Of a DNA stretch of 64,000 nucleotides, positions 18,040-27,738 are shown in pieces. This DNA is from Cedecea neteri NBRC 105707 = ATCC 33855 (GTDB taxonomy: Bacteria; Pseudomonadota; Gammaproteobacteria; Enterobacterales; Enterobacteriaceae), in the NCBI RefSeq assembly GCF_001571265.1, contig NZ_BCTL01000026.1, forward strand, positions 1 through 64,000. Reading direction: 5' to 3'. The position numbers and the translations under genes are program-made. Below the pieces are notes generated by a model. That model did not search any database and was not told the origin of the DNA. It worked only from the letters and a program-made list of their open reading frames with translations. How positions within the stretch are numbered: the first letter of the stretch is position 1; every line of letters starts with the position of its first letter.

Positions 18040-18908
18040 GCAAAAGCGTGCCCCGCAAAACTGCGCATCGCCTCAGGCCGCTCTGGGCCTGGGGCAAACT
18101 GCTGTGGCAGCGTATCGATCAGGACAACATGACGACCCTGGCCGGCAACCTTGCCTACGTGTCTTTGCTGTCACTGGTGCCGCTGGTGGCGGTCGTATTT
18201 GCGCTGTTCGCCGCGTTTCCGATGTTTGCCGATATCAGCGTTCAGCTGCGCCATTTTGTCTTTGCCAATTTTATGCCGGCCACCGGGGACGTGATTCAGC
18301 GCTACATCGAACAGTTTGTCGCGAACTCCAATAAAATGACGGCGGTTGGGGCCATTGGGCTGATCGTAACCTCGCTGCTGCTGATGTATGCGGTGGACAG
18401 CGCGCTGAATACCATCTGGCGCAGTAAACGCGTGCGGCCAAAAGTCTACTCCTTTGCCATTTACTGGATGATCCTGACGCTTGGCCCATTGTTGGCCGGG
18501 GCGAGCCTGGCAATTAGCTCTTATCTGCTTTCTCTACGCTGGGCGTCAGAACTTAACAGCATGCTGGATGAAGTCCTGCGCATTTTTCCTCTACTACTTT
18601 CCTGGCTTGCGTTCTGGCTACTCTATAGCCTAGTGCCGACGACCAGCGTGCGGGCAAAGGACGCCATGATAGGCTCGTTGGTTGCCGCGTTACTGTTTGA
18701 GCTGGGCAAAAAGGGCTTTGCCCTCTATATCACCATGTTCCCCTCTTACCAGCTGATTTACGGCGTGCTGGCGGTTATCCCCATATTATTTGTCTGGGTC
18801 TACTGGACCTGGTGTATTGTGTTGCTGGGGGCGGAAATCACCGCCTCGCTGGGCGACTACCGTAAATTGCGACAAGCTGCAGAGCAGGAAGAACTGGAAG
18901 AACCATGA
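18036..18908 (+). CDS. yihY: YihY, inner-membrane protein (formerly called RNase BN)
   Basis: 290-aa member of the YihY/UPF0761 family with about six transmembrane helices and the conserved [10 protein letters not shown] and [13 protein letters not shown] segments. It was once assigned as ribonuclease BN, but that activity belongs to ElaC, so the function is unknown. Its start overlaps yihX and its stop overlaps dtd (ATGA in each case), so the three are translated together. Confidence 0.92.
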   Translation: MSKSVPRKTAHRLRPLWAWGKLLWQRIDQDNMTTLAGNLAYVSLLSLVPLVAVVFALFAAFPMFADISVQLRHFVFANFMPATGDVIQRYIEQFVANSNKMTAVGAIGLIVTSLLLMYAVDSALNTIWRSKRVRPKVYSFAIYWMILTLGPLLAGASLAISSYLLSLRWASELNSMLDEVLRIFPLLLSWLAFWLLYSLVPTTSVRAKDAMIGSLVAALLFELGKKGFALYITMFPSYQLIYGVLAVIPILFVWVYWTWCIVLLGAEITASLGDYRKLRQAAEQEELEEP

Positions 18909-19342
18909 TTGCATTAATTCAGCGCGTAACCCGTGCCAGCGTCACCGTGGAGGGTGAGGTAACGGGTGAAATTGGCCCCGGACTTTTGGTGTTGTTGGGT
19001 GTCGAAAAAGAAGATAACGAGCAGAAAGCCAATCGCCTGTGCGAGCGCGTTCTGGGGTATCGAATCTTCAGCGACGAACAGGGCAAGATGAACCTGAACG
19101 TCCAGCAGGCCGGCGGCAGCCTGCTGGTGGTGTCTCAGTTTACGCTGGCTGCTGACACTGAACGCGGGATGCGGCCGAGCTTCTCCGGTGGCGCAGCGCC
19201 ACAGCAGGCTGAAGCTCTCTATGAGTATTTTGTCGGGCGCTGCAAGCAGCAGGGGATAGAAGCTCCTACCGGGCGATTTGCCGCCGATATGCAGGTTTCG
19301 CTAATTAATGACGGGCCGGTGACGTTCTGGCTGCAGGTATAA
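18905..19342 (+). CDS. dtd: D-aminoacyl-tRNA deacylase
   Basis: 145-aa Dtd, which hydrolyses D-aminoacyl-tRNAs (and mischarged Gly-tRNA) to protect translation. The two cross-subunit signatures are visible: SQFTLAADT, and the GPVTFWLQ ending that carries the Gly-cisPro-type motif. It is a homodimeric cytoplasmic enzyme and the last gene of yihX-yihY-dtd. Confidence 0.96.
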   Translation: MIALIQRVTRASVTVEGEVTGEIGPGLLVLLGVEKEDNEQKANRLCERVLGYRIFSDEQGKMNLNVQQAGGSLLVVSQFTLAADTERGMRPSFSGGAAPQQAEALYEYFVGRCKQQGIEAPTGRFAADMQVSLINDGPVTFWLQV

Positions 19343-19379
19343 TCCTCGCCATCCGGCTCGCGCAACGAGAGAACAATTT

Positions 19380-20321
19380 ATGTATCACCTTCGTGTGCCA
19401 CAAACAGAAGAAGAACTAGATCGTTATTACCAGTTTCGCTGGGAAATGTTGCGTAAACCACTGCACCAGCCTAAAGGTTCCGAACGCGATGCCTGGGATG
19501 CAATGGCGCATCACCAGATGGTGGTTGATGAAGAGGGCAATACCGTTGCCGTAGGCCGTCTTTATATTAATGCCGACAACGAAGCCGCGATCCGGTTTAT
19601 GGCAGTACACCCTTCGGTTCAGGACAAAGGCTTAGGTACGCTGGTGGCAATGGCGCTGGAGTCCGTAGCGCGGCAGGAAGGCGTTAAGCGCGTAACCTGC
19701 AGCGCACGTGAAGATGCCGTGGCGTTTTTCTCCAAGCTGGGCTTTGTTAACCAGGGCGAAATCACAACCCCGCAAACCACGCCTGTACGCCACTTCCTGA
19801 TGATCAAACCCGTTGCTACGCTTGACGATATTCTTCATCGGGGTGACTGGTGTGGGCAGCTCCAGCAGGCCTGGTACGAACATATTCCGCTGAGCGAGAA
19901 AATGGGCGTGCGTATTCAGCAGTATACCGGGCAGAAATTTATCACCACGATGCCGGAGACGGGCAATCAGAATCCTCACCATACGCTCTTCGCGGGGAGC
20001 CTGTTCTCGCTGGCCACCTTAACCGGCTGGGGGCTTATCTGGCTGATGCTGCGTGAGCGGCATCTGGGCGGGACGATTATTCTGGCCGATGCCCATATCC
20101 GCTATAGCAAACCGATCACAGGGAAACCGGGGGCAACCGCCGATTTAGGGTCTTTGAGCGGCGATCTGGACAGGCTTGCCCGTGGCCGTAAAGCTCGCGT
20201 TGCGCTTGAGGTTGAGCTTTACGGCAATGATACGCCCGGCGCGGTGTTTGAGGGCGTCTATCTGGTGCTGCCTGCCAAACCGTTTGGCCCCCTGGAAGAG
20301 GGCGGAAACGAAGAGGAGTAG
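19380..20321 (+). CDS. fabY: FabY (YiiD), acyltransferase/thioesterase fusion in fatty-acid initiation
   Basis: 313-aa two-domain protein: an N-terminal GNAT acetyltransferase domain (about 1-140, with [14 protein letters not shown] as the acetyl-CoA loop) and a C-terminal hotdog thioesterase-like domain (from about 160, with [14 protein letters not shown]). In E. coli YiiD it contributes to acetoacetyl-ACP formation. The start at [13 protein letters not shown] lacks the roughly 16-residue extension annotated in K-12. Its stop is 13 bp from the convergent yicH, which marks a change in gene order relative to E. coli. Confidence 0.9.
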   Translation: MYHLRVPQTEEELDRYYQFRWEMLRKPLHQPKGSERDAWDAMAHHQMVVDEEGNTVAVGRLYINADNEAAIRFMAVHPSVQDKGLGTLVAMALESVARQEGVKRVTCSAREDAVAFFSKLGFVNQGEITTPQTTPVRHFLMIKPVATLDDILHRGDWCGQLQQAWYEHIPLSEKMGVRIQQYTGQKFITTMPETGNQNPHHTLFAGSLFSLATLTGWGLIWLMLRERHLGGTIILADAHIRYSKPITGKPGATADLGSLSGDLDRLARGRKARVALEVELYGNDTPGAVFEGVYLVLPAKPFGPLEEGGNEEE

Positions 20322-20334
20322 GTCAGGATGCAGA

Positions 20335-22017
20335 CTACGCGCCGGGAACATCGCCATTGCGCATTGTCTGCTTAACCTGTTGTCCGCTGGCGCTGGTGGC
20401 CTGCAAGATGCCATTTACGGTGGGCTTCAGGGCAGTACCTGCGGCTATCTGGCCGGTCGCTGAAAGCTGCAGATTTCCATTCCCCTCCAGCGGCAGAGCA
20501 GGCCATCCCCAGGCGTGTAACACATTCACCGGCACGCTCTGGCCCTTCAGGCTAACGCTCACCGCTCGCTGTGGCGTCTGGCTCACGTTTGCCGTGGCTT
20601 CCAGTAAGCCTTCACCCGCGAAGGCGCTCAGCTCGGTTATCGCCACCTGGCTCTGATTCGCCGTTAGCGACAGCGACGGTCGCCGTACATCAACGCGATT
20701 AAAGGTGGCCGCTGCGGCATTAAACGAGGCATTGCCGGACCAAATTCCCCACTGATGGTCCCGTGCCAGCTGGATATTCGTTGCGGTGCCATCCAGCCCG
20801 GTGAACTGGAACGGCCATGCCGGGTCGATATCGATAATCAAATTACGGTTAGCGGAGAACTTTTTCACCGTAACGCTATTCAGCCAGTCAGGCAGTTTCT
20901 CCATCCACAGAGTTTTCCAGTTGGATGGAAGCGTGTACTCAAGCCCGCCTACGACCACTTCATCCATCACCGCTTGATTGCCGTCGCGCAGCCATTGCCC
21001 GGAAGCGCGAACCAGGCCGCCTTCCCAGCGTGAACTGAATTGCCTGAGCGTAGCGGCAGCCGGAGCAAAATCGACGTTGACGATCGGATCCTGCAAATGC
21101 AGCGAGCCGTTGATGAATTCACTGGCGTTCATCGACAGCTGGCCGTCATCGCTTTGCCAGCCACCGTTAGCCAGCGTCAGATTGCGCAGGCTTAGGGCGA
21201 GGTCGCTCACCGCCCACTCTTTCCCTTCCAGCCGCGCATCGGTTATTTCAAGGCGATCGATGGTTAACGAGGGAACCGACGTCACCGGCGCAAGAAAATC
21301 AGAGAGTGATTTTGCCGTTTGTAGGCGAATATCGTTCAGGCGCAGGCTGCCAACCTGCCATGAGCCGTCGGCATTACGGTGGGCATTGCCCGTCAGCGAG
21401 CCGCGAGCAACGTCCGCCCCGATAGTGGTCAGCGTGACCTGTTCATTATCCAGGTTTCCCTGCAGCAGGACGTTGTTGGCGTTGACGCCGTTGAGCGTGA
21501 GAGAACCCGCGCTGAAGGCAATAGTGGCTTTATTCCCCAGCACTTTCCCGGCCTGAGGCTGCCAGGGCGAAACACCGCCCTCAACGCGCTGAGCGCTGAG
21601 ATTCCACTCGCTATCCGGGCTGTTAATCGCCATATCCTGCAGCTGCAGCTTATCTGCCTCTAGCGGGAGTGGAACGGCATTTGCGCTGAGATTTAACGTC
21701 CCTTGCTGGAGCAAAATAGTGTCGACATAGAGAGGCTGAGAAAACTGTCGCGTACTCAGGCCAATATCCACATTCTTCGCGACCAGCGTTGCGGGCTGGC
21801 CTGCGCGGCCAAAAGTGACGTTATGAAACATCAGGTGAGTGGGCGAAGACCAGTCGTGTTCCATCTCATTGAAAGAGAGATGGTAGTTGGTTTTTTCATT
21901 CACCCAACTGCTGATTTGGCCAGCGCCCCAGCGGGTTTGCAGCAGAATATAAAAGGCAACCAGCGCCAGTATGACAAGGCCCAACAGGATAAGAACCAGC
22001 TTTCCGAGGAATTTCAT
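20335..22017 (-). CDS. yicH: YicH, AsmA-family inner-membrane/periplasmic protein
   Basis: 560-aa AsmA-like protein with one N-terminal membrane anchor (about residues 4-27) and a long periplasmic beta-rich body. AsmA-family proteins are implicated in phospholipid traffic to the outer membrane. The N-terminal MKFLGK matches E. coli; an ATG five codons upstream is possible but less likely. It ends close to fabY, with no terminator seen between the two convergent genes. The same-strand xanP lies upstream, separated by a GC-rich hairpin. Confidence 0.9.
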   Translation of the reverse strand: MKFLGKLVLILLGLVILALVAFYILLQTRWGAGQISSWVNEKTNYHLSFNEMEHDWSSPTHLMFHNVTFGRAGQPATLVAKNVDIGLSTRQFSQPLYVDTILLQQGTLNLSANAVPLPLEADKLQLQDMAINSPDSEWNLSAQRVEGGVSPWQPQAGKVLGNKATIAFSAGSLTLNGVNANNVLLQGNLDNEQVTLTTIGADVARGSLTGNAHRNADGSWQVGSLRLNDIRLQTAKSLSDFLAPVTSVPSLTIDRLEITDARLEGKEWAVSDLALSLRNLTLANGGWQSDDGQLSMNASEFINGSLHLQDPIVNVDFAPAAATLRQFSSRWEGGLVRASGQWLRDGNQAVMDEVVVGGLEYTLPSNWKTLWMEKLPDWLNSVTVKKFSANRNLIIDIDPAWPFQFTGLDGTATNIQLARDHQWGIWSGNASFNAAAATFNRVDVRRPSLSLTANQSQVAITELSAFAGEGLLEATANVSQTPQRAVSVSLKGQSVPVNVLHAWGWPALPLEGNGNLQLSATGQIAAGTALKPTVNGILQATSASGQQVKQTMRNGDVPGA

Positions 22018-22102
22018 TGCCTTCCGCTCCATTGAGTTTCTCTAAGGGTGTTATGCCCCATTTACCGCTATAGCTCAAGGAAGGGATTGTCAAAGGAGGT
22101 TT

Positions 22103-22131
22103 CGCGCCGGCATAAAAACATTGCCGGCGCG
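22103..22131. repeat. GC-rich hairpin between xanP and yicH
   Basis: CGCGCCGGCA and TGCCGGCGCG form a perfect 10-bp inverted repeat around a 9-nt A/T-rich loop. It follows the xanP stop by 8 bp. Neither side has a T-tract, so it is more likely an mRNA-stabilising or weak terminator structure than a classical terminator. Confidence 0.65.
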
Positions 22132-22139
22132 TGAGAGGA

Positions 22140-23531
22140 TTATTCTTTTTCTGGAGGGAAAATCAGGTTCAGCACGATGGCCGTGATCCCGCCGGCAGCA
22201 ATGCCCGAAGAGAGCAGCGTTTTCAGCCAGTCCGGGGCGAACTGCAGGATCAGCGGCTGCTGGGAGACGCCAAGACCAACAGCGAGCGACAGGGCGATAA
22301 TCATAATCGCGCGGCGGTTAAGCGGCTCGCGGGAAACAATACGCACGCCGGAAGCGGCAATGGTGCCGAACATAACAATCGTTGCACCGCCGAGAACGGG
22401 CTCAGGGATATGCTGCACAAAGCCGCTTACCGCCGGGAACAGACCAAGCACGATCAGCATCAGCGCGACGACAAAACCGACATAGCGACTGGCAACGCCG
22501 GTCAACTGAATGACGCCGTTATTCTGACCAAAGCAGGAGTTCGGGAAGGTATTGAACACGGCAGAAACGCAGGAGTTGAGGCCGTTTGCCAGCACGCCGC
22601 CCTTCAGGCGCTTCATATACAGCGGGCCGGAAACCGGCTGCTCTGACACGTCGGAGGTAGCGGTGATATCGCCGATGGTTTCCAGCGAGGTCACCATAAA
22701 GACCAACATCAGCGGGATAAGCAGGCTCCAGTCGATGCCAAGGCCATAATACAGCGGCGTCGGAACCATAATCAGATCGGTATTAGCTGCCTGGGTCGCG
22801 GCTGGCAGCATGTCCAGCGCCCAGGCCAGCAGGTAGCCCACGGCCATTGCGATAACCAAAGAGGCTACGCGCAGGTACGGGTTACGCTGGCGGTTTAGCA
22901 GGATAATAACCAGCAGAACCGCGCCCGCCAGCAGCAGGTTTTTCGGGGCGCCAAAAGTATGGTCAGCCATTGCGCCGTAGCCGCCGCCGATAGAGGTCAA
23001 CCCAACCTGAATCAGCGACAGGCCGATAATCATCACCACCACGCCGGAAACCAGTGGCGTAATAATGCGACGGGCCAGGTGCAGGACGCGAGAAATCAGC
23101 ATTTCCGTGCAGCTGGCAAGCATCAGGGTACCGAACAGCGCTGCCATCATCGTCGGCACGTCCGCACCGCCGTTTTTCAGCGCCATGCCGCCCATAATCA
23201 GCGGTGAAACAAAGTTAAAGCTGGTGCCCTGAATCGACAGCAGGCCTGAACCTACCGGCCCCCAGGCCTTGATTTGAATAATCGAAGCCACGCCAGAGGC
23301 AAACAAAGACATGCTGATAATGTGCTGAGTGTCCGATGCCGGTAACCCCAACGCCTGGCAAATTAACAATGCCGGGGTAATCACTGCCACAAACATAGCC
23401 AGCAGGTGCTGACAGGCGGCGAAAAGCGTTTGTGGAAGCGGCGGGCGATCTTCAAGGCGATAGATTAGTTCGCTCGGATGAGTCTGCGCAACCGGTTGCG
23501 CATTTTCTGACTCTACGGCATTGACGGACAT
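22140..23531 (-). CDS. xanP: XanP, xanthine:H+ symporter
   Basis: 463-aa NCS2/NAT-family high-affinity xanthine permease, the same length as in E. coli. About 14 membrane spans are predicted. The family signatures QH (in [10 protein letters not shown]) and the substrate-site segments SIQGTSFNF and [16 protein letters not shown] are conserved. It is divergent from gltS across a 229-bp gap that must hold both promoters. Confidence 0.96.
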   Translation of the reverse strand: MSVNAVESENAQPVAQTHPSELIYRLEDRPPLPQTLFAACQHLLAMFVAVITPALLICQALGLPASDTQHIISMSLFASGVASIIQIKAWGPVGSGLLSIQGTSFNFVSPLIMGGMALKNGGADVPTMMAALFGTLMLASCTEMLISRVLHLARRIITPLVSGVVVMIIGLSLIQVGLTSIGGGYGAMADHTFGAPKNLLLAGAVLLVIILLNRQRNPYLRVASLVIAMAVGYLLAWALDMLPAATQAANTDLIMVPTPLYYGLGIDWSLLIPLMLVFMVTSLETIGDITATSDVSEQPVSGPLYMKRLKGGVLANGLNSCVSAVFNTFPNSCFGQNNGVIQLTGVASRYVGFVVALMLIVLGLFPAVSGFVQHIPEPVLGGATIVMFGTIAASGVRIVSREPLNRRAIMIIALSLAVGLGVSQQPLILQFAPDWLKTLLSSGIAAGGITAIVLNLIFPPEKE

Positions 23532-23760
23532 CAGAGGTTATCTCGTGGCTGGAAAAGCGCTGATTTTAACGGACTGAACGGCAAAAGCAAACGATTGCCA
23601 ATAAATGAAGATAAGAGTGAAATGTCATAAATCAGCCATTAGTTATAACTGATGCGCATTTTTTGGTTAAAATGTGCCTGCTGGTTTCCTGAACGACGGA
23701 AAAACAGCGAAAGATAATTAAGCGCGCGATTGATGGATGCGCAATAAAAGGAGCACTGCA

Positions 23761-24963
23761 ATGTTTCATCTTGATACCCTTTCTACCCTGGTGGCCGCCA
23801 CGTTAGTCCTGCTTCTGGGGCGCAAAATGGTCCACTCCGTCCCTTTTCTCAAGAAGTACACCATTCCTGAACCCGTCGCTGGTGGGCTGCTGGTCGCCGT
23901 TGCGCTGCTGATCCTGAAAAAAAGCATGGGCTGGGAAATTGAGTTTGATATGAGCCTCAAAGATCCTTTGATGCTCGCCTTTTTTGCCACGATCGGCCTG
24001 AATGCCAATATCGCCAGTTTGCGCAAGGGCGGGAAAGTGGTGGGGATCTTCCTGTTTATCGTTGTTGGGCTGCTAGTGATGCAGAACGCGATTGGCATCG
24101 GTATGGCCAGCATGCTGGGGCTCGATCCGCTGATGGGGCTGCTGGCAGGCTCGATAACCTTATCCGGCGGGCACGGTACCGGTGCGGCCTGGGGCAAGCT
24201 CTTTACCGAGCGCTATGGCTTCCAGAACGCCACCGAGGTTGCTATGGCCTGTGCGACCTTTGGCCTTGTGCTGGGCGGTTTAATTGGTGGTCCGGTTGCT
24301 CGCTATCTGGTGAAACATTCTTCTACGCCGAATGGTGCCCCCGATGATAATGAAATTCCCGGCGCGTTTGAAAAGCCTGACGTGGGGCGGGTAATTACGT
24401 CCCTGGTGCTGATTGAAACCATCGCCCTGATTGCTATCTGCCTGACGGTAGGGCGCGTCGTTGCTGGATTATTGCAGGGCACGCTGTTTGAGCTACCGAC
24501 CTTTGTCTGCGTGCTGTTTATTGGCGTGATCCTCAGCAATTTGCTTGCGGCCGTGGGCTTTTACCGCGTCTTCGAACGGGCAGTTTCCGTGCTGGGCAAC
24601 GTTTGTCTGTCGCTGTTCCTGGCGATGGCGTTAATGAGCCTTAAACTCTGGGAGCTGGCCTCTCTGGCATTGCCGATGCTGGCTATTCTGGCCGTTCAAA
24701 CGCTGTTTATGGCGCTATATGCCATTTTTGTCACCTGGCGTTTGATGGGCAAAAACTACGATGCGGCGGTGCTGGCCGCTGGTCACTGTGGATTTGGTAT
24801 GGGCGCTACGCCAACGGCTATCGCTAACATGCAGGCAATTACCGAGCGGTTCGGCCCATCACATATGGCTTTCCTGGTGGTACCGATGGTGGGGGCGTTC
24901 TTTATCGACATCGTGAATGCGGTGGTGATCAAGCTGTTCCTGATGCTGCCGCTGTTTGCTTAA
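23761..24963 (+). CDS. gltS: GltS, sodium:glutamate symporter
   Basis: 400-aa ESS-family Na+-dependent glutamate transporter. It shows the internal two-fold repeat with two reentrant loops: SGGHGTGAAW in the first half and AGHCGFGMGATPTA in the second. The ATG at 23761 follows GGAG and gives MFHLDTLSTLVAA as in E. coli; the eight codons upstream are probably leader. Its stop overlaps that of the convergent recG (TTAA shared). Confidence 0.96.
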   Translation: MFHLDTLSTLVAATLVLLLGRKMVHSVPFLKKYTIPEPVAGGLLVAVALLILKKSMGWEIEFDMSLKDPLMLAFFATIGLNANIASLRKGGKVVGIFLFIVVGLLVMQNAIGIGMASMLGLDPLMGLLAGSITLSGGHGTGAAWGKLFTERYGFQNATEVAMACATFGLVLGGLIGGPVARYLVKHSSTPNGAPDDNEIPGAFEKPDVGRVITSLVLIETIALIAICLTVGRVVAGLLQGTLFELPTFVCVLFIGVILSNLLAAVGFYRVFERAVSVLGNVCLSLFLAMALMSLKLWELASLALPMLAILAVQTLFMALYAIFVTWRLMGKNYDAAVLAAGHCGFGMGATPTAIANMQAITERFGPSHMAFLVVPMVGAFFIDIVNAVVIKLFLMLPLFA

Positions 24964-27041
24964 GCGTTGGAGTAGCGTTCGGTTTCCGGCATCCAGCGTT
25001 CAATCAGCGCCTTAGCCTGTTCAGGATAGCGTTCGTGGATATGGCGCGCCAGGCGCTGAACCTGCGGGATCATCCCCTGGTCCCGCAGCAGGTCGGCTAC
25101 TTTGAATTCTGCGTTACCCGTCTGGCGAGTGCCAAGCAGCTCGCCAGGCCCTCGAATCTCCAGGTCTTTTTGCGCAATCACAAAGCCATCGTTGCTGTCT
25201 CTCAGCACCTGCAGGCGAAGCTGCGCCGTTTTGGAGAGCGGGGATTTGTACAGCAGTACGCAATGAGAGGCTACCGCGCCACGGCCTACGCGGCCGCGCA
25301 GCTGGTGGAGTTGCGCCAACCCTAAACGCTCGGGGTTTTCGATAATCATCAGGCTGGCGTTGGGCACATCCACACCGACTTCAATCACCGTTGTGGCGAC
25401 CAGAAGATGCAGTTCACCTTGCTTAAAGGCCTGCATCACCGCCTGTTTTTCCTGCGGCTTCATACGCCCGTGCACCAGGCCAACATTCAGCTCCGGCAGG
25501 GCGGTTTTTAGCTCCTCCCAGGTGACTTCTGCCGCCTGAGCTTCCAGCAATTCAGACTCTTCAATCAGCGTACAAACCCAGTAAGCCTGGCGTTTTTCGT
25601 CGCGGCAGGCGTTGCGTACTCGCTCGATTATCTCGCTGCGTCGGGTGTCCGCTATTGCCACGGTAGTGACCGGCGTTCGCCCAGGAGGTAGTTCATCGAT
25701 GACGGACGTGTCCAGGTCGGAATAGGCGGTCATCGCCAGCGTGCGCGGAATAGGGGTCGCGGTCATGATCAACTGATGAGGGTGGAAGCCCTGAATCTGG
25801 CCTTTTTCCCACAGCGCCAGGCGTTGGTGCACGCCAAAGCGGTGCTGTTCATCAATGATAACCAGCGCCAGCCCGGCAAACTGTACCTGTTCCTGGAAAA
25901 TAGCGTGAGTGCCGACCACCATTGAAACCTGACCGCTGGCAATCGCTTCCTGTTGCGCAATTCTGGCTTTCCCTTTCTGCTTCCCGGCCAGCCAGCCCAC
26001 TTCGATGCCTAATGGTTCAAACCACAGACGGAAGTTATTGGCGTGCTGTTCCGCCAGCAGCTCGGTAGGCGCCATCAGGCCAACCTGCTTCCCGTGAGCA
26101 ATAGCTCTCAGCGCGGCAAGTGCGGCAACCAGCGTTTTTCCGGAACCCACATCGCCCTGTACCAGGCGCATCATGGGGACGTCCAGCGCCATATCGCGTT
26201 CTATTTCTGCCACGACTCGCGCCTGTGCCCCGGTAGGTTTAAAGGGCAGGGCAGCAAGCAGTTGGTTTTTTAGCTCGTCGTGATTGACCAGCGGCAGCGC
26301 ATGGTAACGCTGTGCCCCGGCGCGTAGTGCCAGCATGCTCAGGTTATGGGCAAGCAGTTCTTCGAGAATAAGCCGCTGCTGCGCAGGATGTTTGCCGGTT
26401 TCCAGGTCGGCAAGTTTCATGTCCGGCGGCGGTCGGTGCAGGGTGCGCAACGCTTCCGGCAGGCTCATCATCCCCTGGCTGAGTTCTGCGGGAAGAAGCT
26501 CGGTAATCGCGCAGGTATCCAGCAGCTCAAGCGCCTGATCGGTCAACTTACGCAAGGTGGCCTGACGGATGCCCTCGGTGGTTGGGTAAACCGGCGTGAG
26601 CGTTTCTTGTAGATCAGGCGTGCTGAGATCGCCCTGAATGCGGTATTCAGGGTGGAACATCTCGGCGCCGTATTTGCCACGTTTGGCTTCACCGTAGGCG
26701 AGCACACGCTTGCCGGCGGAAAGGCTGTTCTTCATTGCGGCGTTGAAATTGAAGAAACGTAGGGTAAGAATGCCGGTGCCGTCGCTAATCTGGCAGGTCA
26801 TCATCCGGCGACCGCCGAAGGTGATATTGCAGTTCAGCACTTCACCTTCCACCGTGGCGTAAAGGCCCGGCTGGAGATCGTTAATGGGGTAAAGATGGGT
26901 ACGGTCTTCGTAGCGAAGTGGCAGGTGCAGCAGTAAATCCTGAATCGTGTGCAGGCCGATTTTGGCCAGCTTGCCGCTCTGGCTGGCGCCCACTCCGGCA
27001 AGCGTGCTTAACGGTATGGCATCCAGCAGGCGGCCTTTCAT
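24960..27041 (-). CDS. recG: RecG, ATP-dependent DNA helicase
   Basis: 693-aa helicase that regresses stalled forks and branch-migrates Holliday junctions and R-loops; the length is identical to E. coli. The N-terminal wedge domain is followed by the helicase core with Walker A GDVGSGKT, the DEQHRFG box, TATPIPRTLA and motif VI QLRGRVGRG. It is the last gene of the gmk-rpoZ-spoT-trmH-recG operon, 3 bp after trmH. Confidence 0.98.
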   Translation of the reverse strand: MKGRLLDAIPLSTLAGVGASQSGKLAKIGLHTIQDLLLHLPLRYEDRTHLYPINDLQPGLYATVEGEVLNCNITFGGRRMMTCQISDGTGILTLRFFNFNAAMKNSLSAGKRVLAYGEAKRGKYGAEMFHPEYRIQGDLSTPDLQETLTPVYPTTEGIRQATLRKLTDQALELLDTCAITELLPAELSQGMMSLPEALRTLHRPPPDMKLADLETGKHPAQQRLILEELLAHNLSMLALRAGAQRYHALPLVNHDELKNQLLAALPFKPTGAQARVVAEIERDMALDVPMMRLVQGDVGSGKTLVAALAALRAIAHGKQVGLMAPTELLAEQHANNFRLWFEPLGIEVGWLAGKQKGKARIAQQEAIASGQVSMVVGTHAIFQEQVQFAGLALVIIDEQHRFGVHQRLALWEKGQIQGFHPHQLIMTATPIPRTLAMTAYSDLDTSVIDELPPGRTPVTTVAIADTRRSEIIERVRNACRDEKRQAYWVCTLIEESELLEAQAAEVTWEELKTALPELNVGLVHGRMKPQEKQAVMQAFKQGELHLLVATTVIEVGVDVPNASLMIIENPERLGLAQLHQLRGRVGRGAVASHCVLLYKSPLSKTAQLRLQVLRDSNDGFVIAQKDLEIRGPGELLGTRQTGNAEFKVADLLRDQGMIPQVQRLARHIHERYPEQAKALIERWMPETERYSNA

Positions 27042-27044
27042 GGC

Positions 27045-27734
27045 TTACTTCGCAGACTGCATCGTTGCCCACCATGCAGCATCAGCTTCTATCTCACCCT
27101 GCTGATTCACATGTGGGTACGGTAAGCCTTTACGGCGGGAGACGTTCGCCAGCACAGGGTAACCGCCTTCAAACAGCAATCTCTGCTGCTCTGATTCCGG
27201 TAACGTACTGTTTTCACGCTGATACATGCCTGCATTTTGGCGCTGGCGCTGGGCTTCGTAAAGAATCAGCGCCGAGGCGACGGACACGTTCAGGGACTGC
27301 ACCATACCGATCATAGGAATGATAATGTCCTGGTCAGCAAGCGCTAGCGCCTCTTCGGTAATGCCGGTTTTTTCCTGCCCCATCAGAATGCAGGTTGGGC
27401 GCGTATAGTCTATCTCACGGAAATCGACGGCTTTATCGGAAAGATGAGTAGCCAGAATCTGCATACCGCTGCTTTTTAGCTGAGTAACGGCTTCGCCGAT
27501 TGTCTTGTGTGTTTTGACTTCAACCCAAGAATTGCTTCCTGCAGCGGAAGACGCCATGGTACGCATCCGGTTGCCTGGCCAAACGGCGTGCACTTCATGC
27601 ACGCCTACGGCATCGGCGGTACGGATGATGGCGGAGACGTTATGGGGCTTGTGCACCTGCTCCATACACACGGTCAGGTCCGGCTGGCGTCTGGCGAGCA
27701 TCTCGCAAATACGCGCATAACGTTGAGGATTCAT
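27045..27734 (-). CDS. trmH: TrmH (SpoU), tRNA Gm18 2'-O-methyltransferase
   Basis: 229-aa SPOUT-fold enzyme that methylates G18 in the D-loop of a subset of tRNAs. The three SPOUT motifs are visible: an N-terminal NVSAIIRTADAVG, a middle ILMGQEKTGI, and the knot motif IPMIGMVQSLNVSVASAL. It sits 4 bp after spoT and 3 bp before recG, in the ppGpp operon. Confidence 0.97.
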   Translation of the reverse strand: MNPQRYARICEMLARRQPDLTVCMEQVHKPHNVSAIIRTADAVGVHEVHAVWPGNRMRTMASSAAGSNSWVEVKTHKTIGEAVTQLKSSGMQILATHLSDKAVDFREIDYTRPTCILMGQEKTGITEEALALADQDIIIPMIGMVQSLNVSVASALILYEAQRQRQNAGMYQRENSTLPESEQQRLLFEGGYPVLANVSRRKGLPYPHVNQQGEIEADAAWWATMQSAK

Positions 27735-27738
27735 AACA